NCBI GenBank assembly: GCA_938010435.1
Contig: CALLUS010000037.1
Coordinates: forward strand, 1 to 37,264
Direction: 5' to 3'
DNA: 37,264 bases
From: an uncultured Rhizobiaceae group bacterium
Lineage (GTDB): Bacteria; Pseudomonadota; Alphaproteobacteria; Rhizobiales; Rhizobiaceae
In this document: one piece after another, positions 36,055 through 37,264 of the stretch
Layout: each line of letters begins with the position of its first letter
Position numbering within the stretch: the stretch's first letter is position 1
The notes under the pieces: generated by a model
What the model was told of the DNA's origin: nothing
Databases searched by the model: none
What the model saw: the letters and a program-made list of their open reading frames with translations, nothing else
Translations under genes and position numbers: made by a program

Positions 36055-36639
36055 ATGGACACACCCGTCTTTGAAGAAAAACACAATGGTCACACGATTA
36101 AAATCTATCACGACACGGACGCAGAAAGTCCCCGCGATTGGGACAATCTCGGCACACTTATTTGCGGTCACTCCCGATACAATCTAGGTGACAAACACAA
36201 CTTCAGTGGTGGTCGAGAATTCCTTCTCGATCTCGTCGGTCTTGATGAAGATGTTCCCCAGGATGTCGATGCTCTGCTGGTTCAAGCGGAGAGGATTGCC
36301 GTCATTCTGCCCGTCTATCTCTACGACCATTCCGGTCTCGCGATGAATACGAGCGGGTTTCACTGCCCATGGGATTCAGGACAAGTGGGTTTCATCTATG
36401 TGACTCTCGATGACATCCGCAAAGAATATGAGGTCAAACGCGTGTCAGCCAAACTGCGTGAGCATATCGTCAACCATCTGCGCCTGGAGGTGGCAACATA
36501 TTCTGACTACCTTGCAGGCAATATCTACGGCTACGTCGTCGAGGAAGACGGCCAGGAAACAGACAGCTGTTGGGGCTTTATCGGTGACTATGACGGCTAT
36601 GTTCTGCAGGAAGCACGGGCAATCGTATGCCCAGACTGA
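36055..36639 (+). CDS. Unknown protein of the mobile-element block
   Basis: A 194-aa acidic soluble protein with many aromatic residues. Conserved-looking blocks are SPRDWDNLGTLICGHSRYNLGD near 24-45 (22 residues, two motifs: DWDNLG and HSRYNLGD), VILPVYLYDHSGLAMNT, FHCPWDSGQVGFIYVT and a C-terminal CWGFIGDYDG. I recall similar proteins from phages and conjugative elements of several phyla, without known function. GAAAGGA lies about 7 bases before the ATG. The upstream terminator means it probably has its own promoter, which I could not locate. Confidence 0.65.
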   Translation: MDTPVFEEKHNGHTIKIYHDTDAESPRDWDNLGTLICGHSRYNLGDKHNFSGGREFLLDLVGLDEDVPQDVDALLVQAERIAVILPVYLYDHSGLAMNTSGFHCPWDSGQVGFIYVTLDDIRKEYEVKRVSAKLREHIVNHLRLEVATYSDYLAGNIYGYVVEEDGQETDSCWGFIGDYDGYVLQEARAIVCPD

Positions 36640-37128
36640 GTCCTGCTGGCGGCCACTTTGGACCCAACATGCCTGTTTGTTGGCCGCCCGCTAAGTTGAG
36701 CGAGGGAAACAGCAGCCAGAACGATGCCAGCCCCCGCGATCTGCCAAACAGTAAGGGTCTGACCCAATACCACCCATCCAATTGAAACTGCCGATAACGG
36801 GCTGAGGAAGCCCAGGGCAGATACTGCCCCCGGTTCGATGCGAGAGATGCCTCTGAACCAAAGGATATAGGTCAGCGCAGCCCCCACGAGACCGAGATAT
36901 GTTATGCCGAGGATGTTTTGGATCTCGAGCGTTGGCAAAGCCGGCTCGAGCAAAACAGCAAGAGGCACCAGCAACAGTCCACCGGCGGTTAGTTGCCAGG
37001 CGGTAAAGGTAAGCAGAGAAACCGAGGGTTCCCACTTGCGCGTTAACACCGTGCCCGCCGCCATTGAGACTGCTCCGCCAAGCCCAGCGAATAGCCCAAT
37101 CGTGTCCAGCACACGTCCCCCGCCTAGT
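36597..37128 (-). pseudogene. C-terminal half of an EamA/DMT-family transporter, cut by an IS
   Basis: The frame is open from 37193 to 36597, but only about 37110-36690 is EamA-like: IGLFAGLGGAVSMAAGTVL, LTFTAWQLTAGGLLLVPLA, YLGLVGAALTYILWFRGISR and ALGFLSPLSAVSIGWVVLGQ. That is five helices, the second EamA repeat; full-length proteins have ten helices and about 300 aa. The first 20-odd codons of the frame come from the IS481 element. The C-terminal tail (after QLSG) does not look like a natural EamA end and overlaps the 3' end of the gene at 36055. It is probably a remnant without transport activity. Confidence 0.75.
36648..36688. repeat. 8-bp inverted repeat at the edge of the EamA remnant
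   Basis: GGCGGCCA (36648-36655) and TGGCCGCC (36681-36688) are exact reverse complements around 25 bases. They sit just after the stop of the 36055 gene and at the point where EamA similarity ends, so they may be a terminator-like hairpin or a trace of recombination. Confidence 0.35.
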
Positions 37129-37184
37129 TGTTTAGTCCCGGCATTTGATGGTGCATTATTTTCTGCTGAATGGAAGGAAGCACT
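37129..37184 (+). mobile_element. Probable left end of an IS481-family element
   Basis: EamA coding similarity stops near 37125 and a TGT stands at 37129-37131, 56 bases before the transposase ATG. IS481-family elements usually begin TGT. The other end is outside the window, so the boundary and any target duplication are unconfirmed. Confidence 0.4.
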
Positions 37185-37264
37185 ATGGGACAAATTTTAC
37201 ATGGCAGCGCCACGACTACGCACGCAGTCCGAGCAGCAATACAGCGATCGCAGGCTTCGCTCGC
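37185..37264 (+). CDS. IS481-family transposase, N-terminal fragment (runs off the right edge)
   Basis: Twenty-six codons from ATG 37185 read MGQILHGSATTTHAVRAAIQ and on to RSQASLA. This is the standard opening of a group of IS481-family transposases (MGQVLHGSATTTEAVRRAIQ-like), just before their helix-turn-helix. GGAAGG lies about 8 bases upstream. The element has inserted into, or next to, the EamA-type gene. The rest is outside the window. Confidence 0.85.
   Translation, partial: MGQILHGSATTTHAVRAAIQRSQASL

Overview
The window reads as DNA of an alphaproteobacterium, most likely of the Hyphomicrobiales (Rhizobiales) type. The main reason is a glycerol uptake operon in the rhizobial glpDSTPQUV arrangement, together with a Calvin-type class II aldolase and plasmid-type genes (a large ParB-like protein, DUF3768) common in that group. 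No rRNA, tRNA or CRISPR array was seen.

Layout. (1) 1-3092: accessory DNA. It holds the tail of an IS3-family transposase, a single-chain AbiEi-like/HipA protein, a DUF5677-like protein and a possible truncated ORF. (2) 3071-18422, minus strand: a long glycerol locus. From promoter side to far end it runs glpR, glpD, glpS, glpT, glpP, glpQ, glpU, glpV, a terminator hairpin, glpK, a second pair of MalF/MalG-type permeases, an SDR oxidoreductase, class 1 fructose bisphosphatase (no usable start codon), class II fructose-bisphosphate aldolase and a secreted alpha/beta hydrolase. (3) 18732-25489, plus strand and divergent from glpR: pyk, gap, a PAS hybrid histidine kinase, a MAPEG protein, eno and tpiA. 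(4) 25707-27930: two paralogous ArgP-type LysR regulators separated by an AT-rich spacer with repeats. (5) 28164-36639: a mobile-element-like block. It contains a four-gene cassette of small exported proteins (one TrbM-like, one DUF192), an SRAP/YedK peptidase, a DctP-DUF900 fusion, a ParB-like protein, a DUF3768 protein and two unknowns. Several of these genes have long, hairpin-rich 5' leaders. (6) 36597-37264: the C-terminal half of an EamA transporter cut by the start of an IS481-family element.

How the genes work together. The divergent loci of parts 2 and 3 form almost a complete route from external glycerol to central carbon. GlpV/PQU/ST import glycerol, GlpK makes glycerol 3-phosphate and GlpD makes DHAP. 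TpiA, Gap, Eno and Pyk then lead to pyruvate, while Fba and Fbp lead up to fructose 6-phosphate. Phosphoglycerate kinase and mutase are missing from the window. Repeated TTCGTTT-type sites near glpD and upstream of glpR fit control by the DeoR-family GlpR.

The least explained items are the DctP-DUF900 fusion, the family of structured leaders in the 30.7-35.6 kb block, the complementary loss of ATPase motifs in GlpS and GlpT, the AbiEi-HipA fusion, and the startless fructose bisphosphatase frame.
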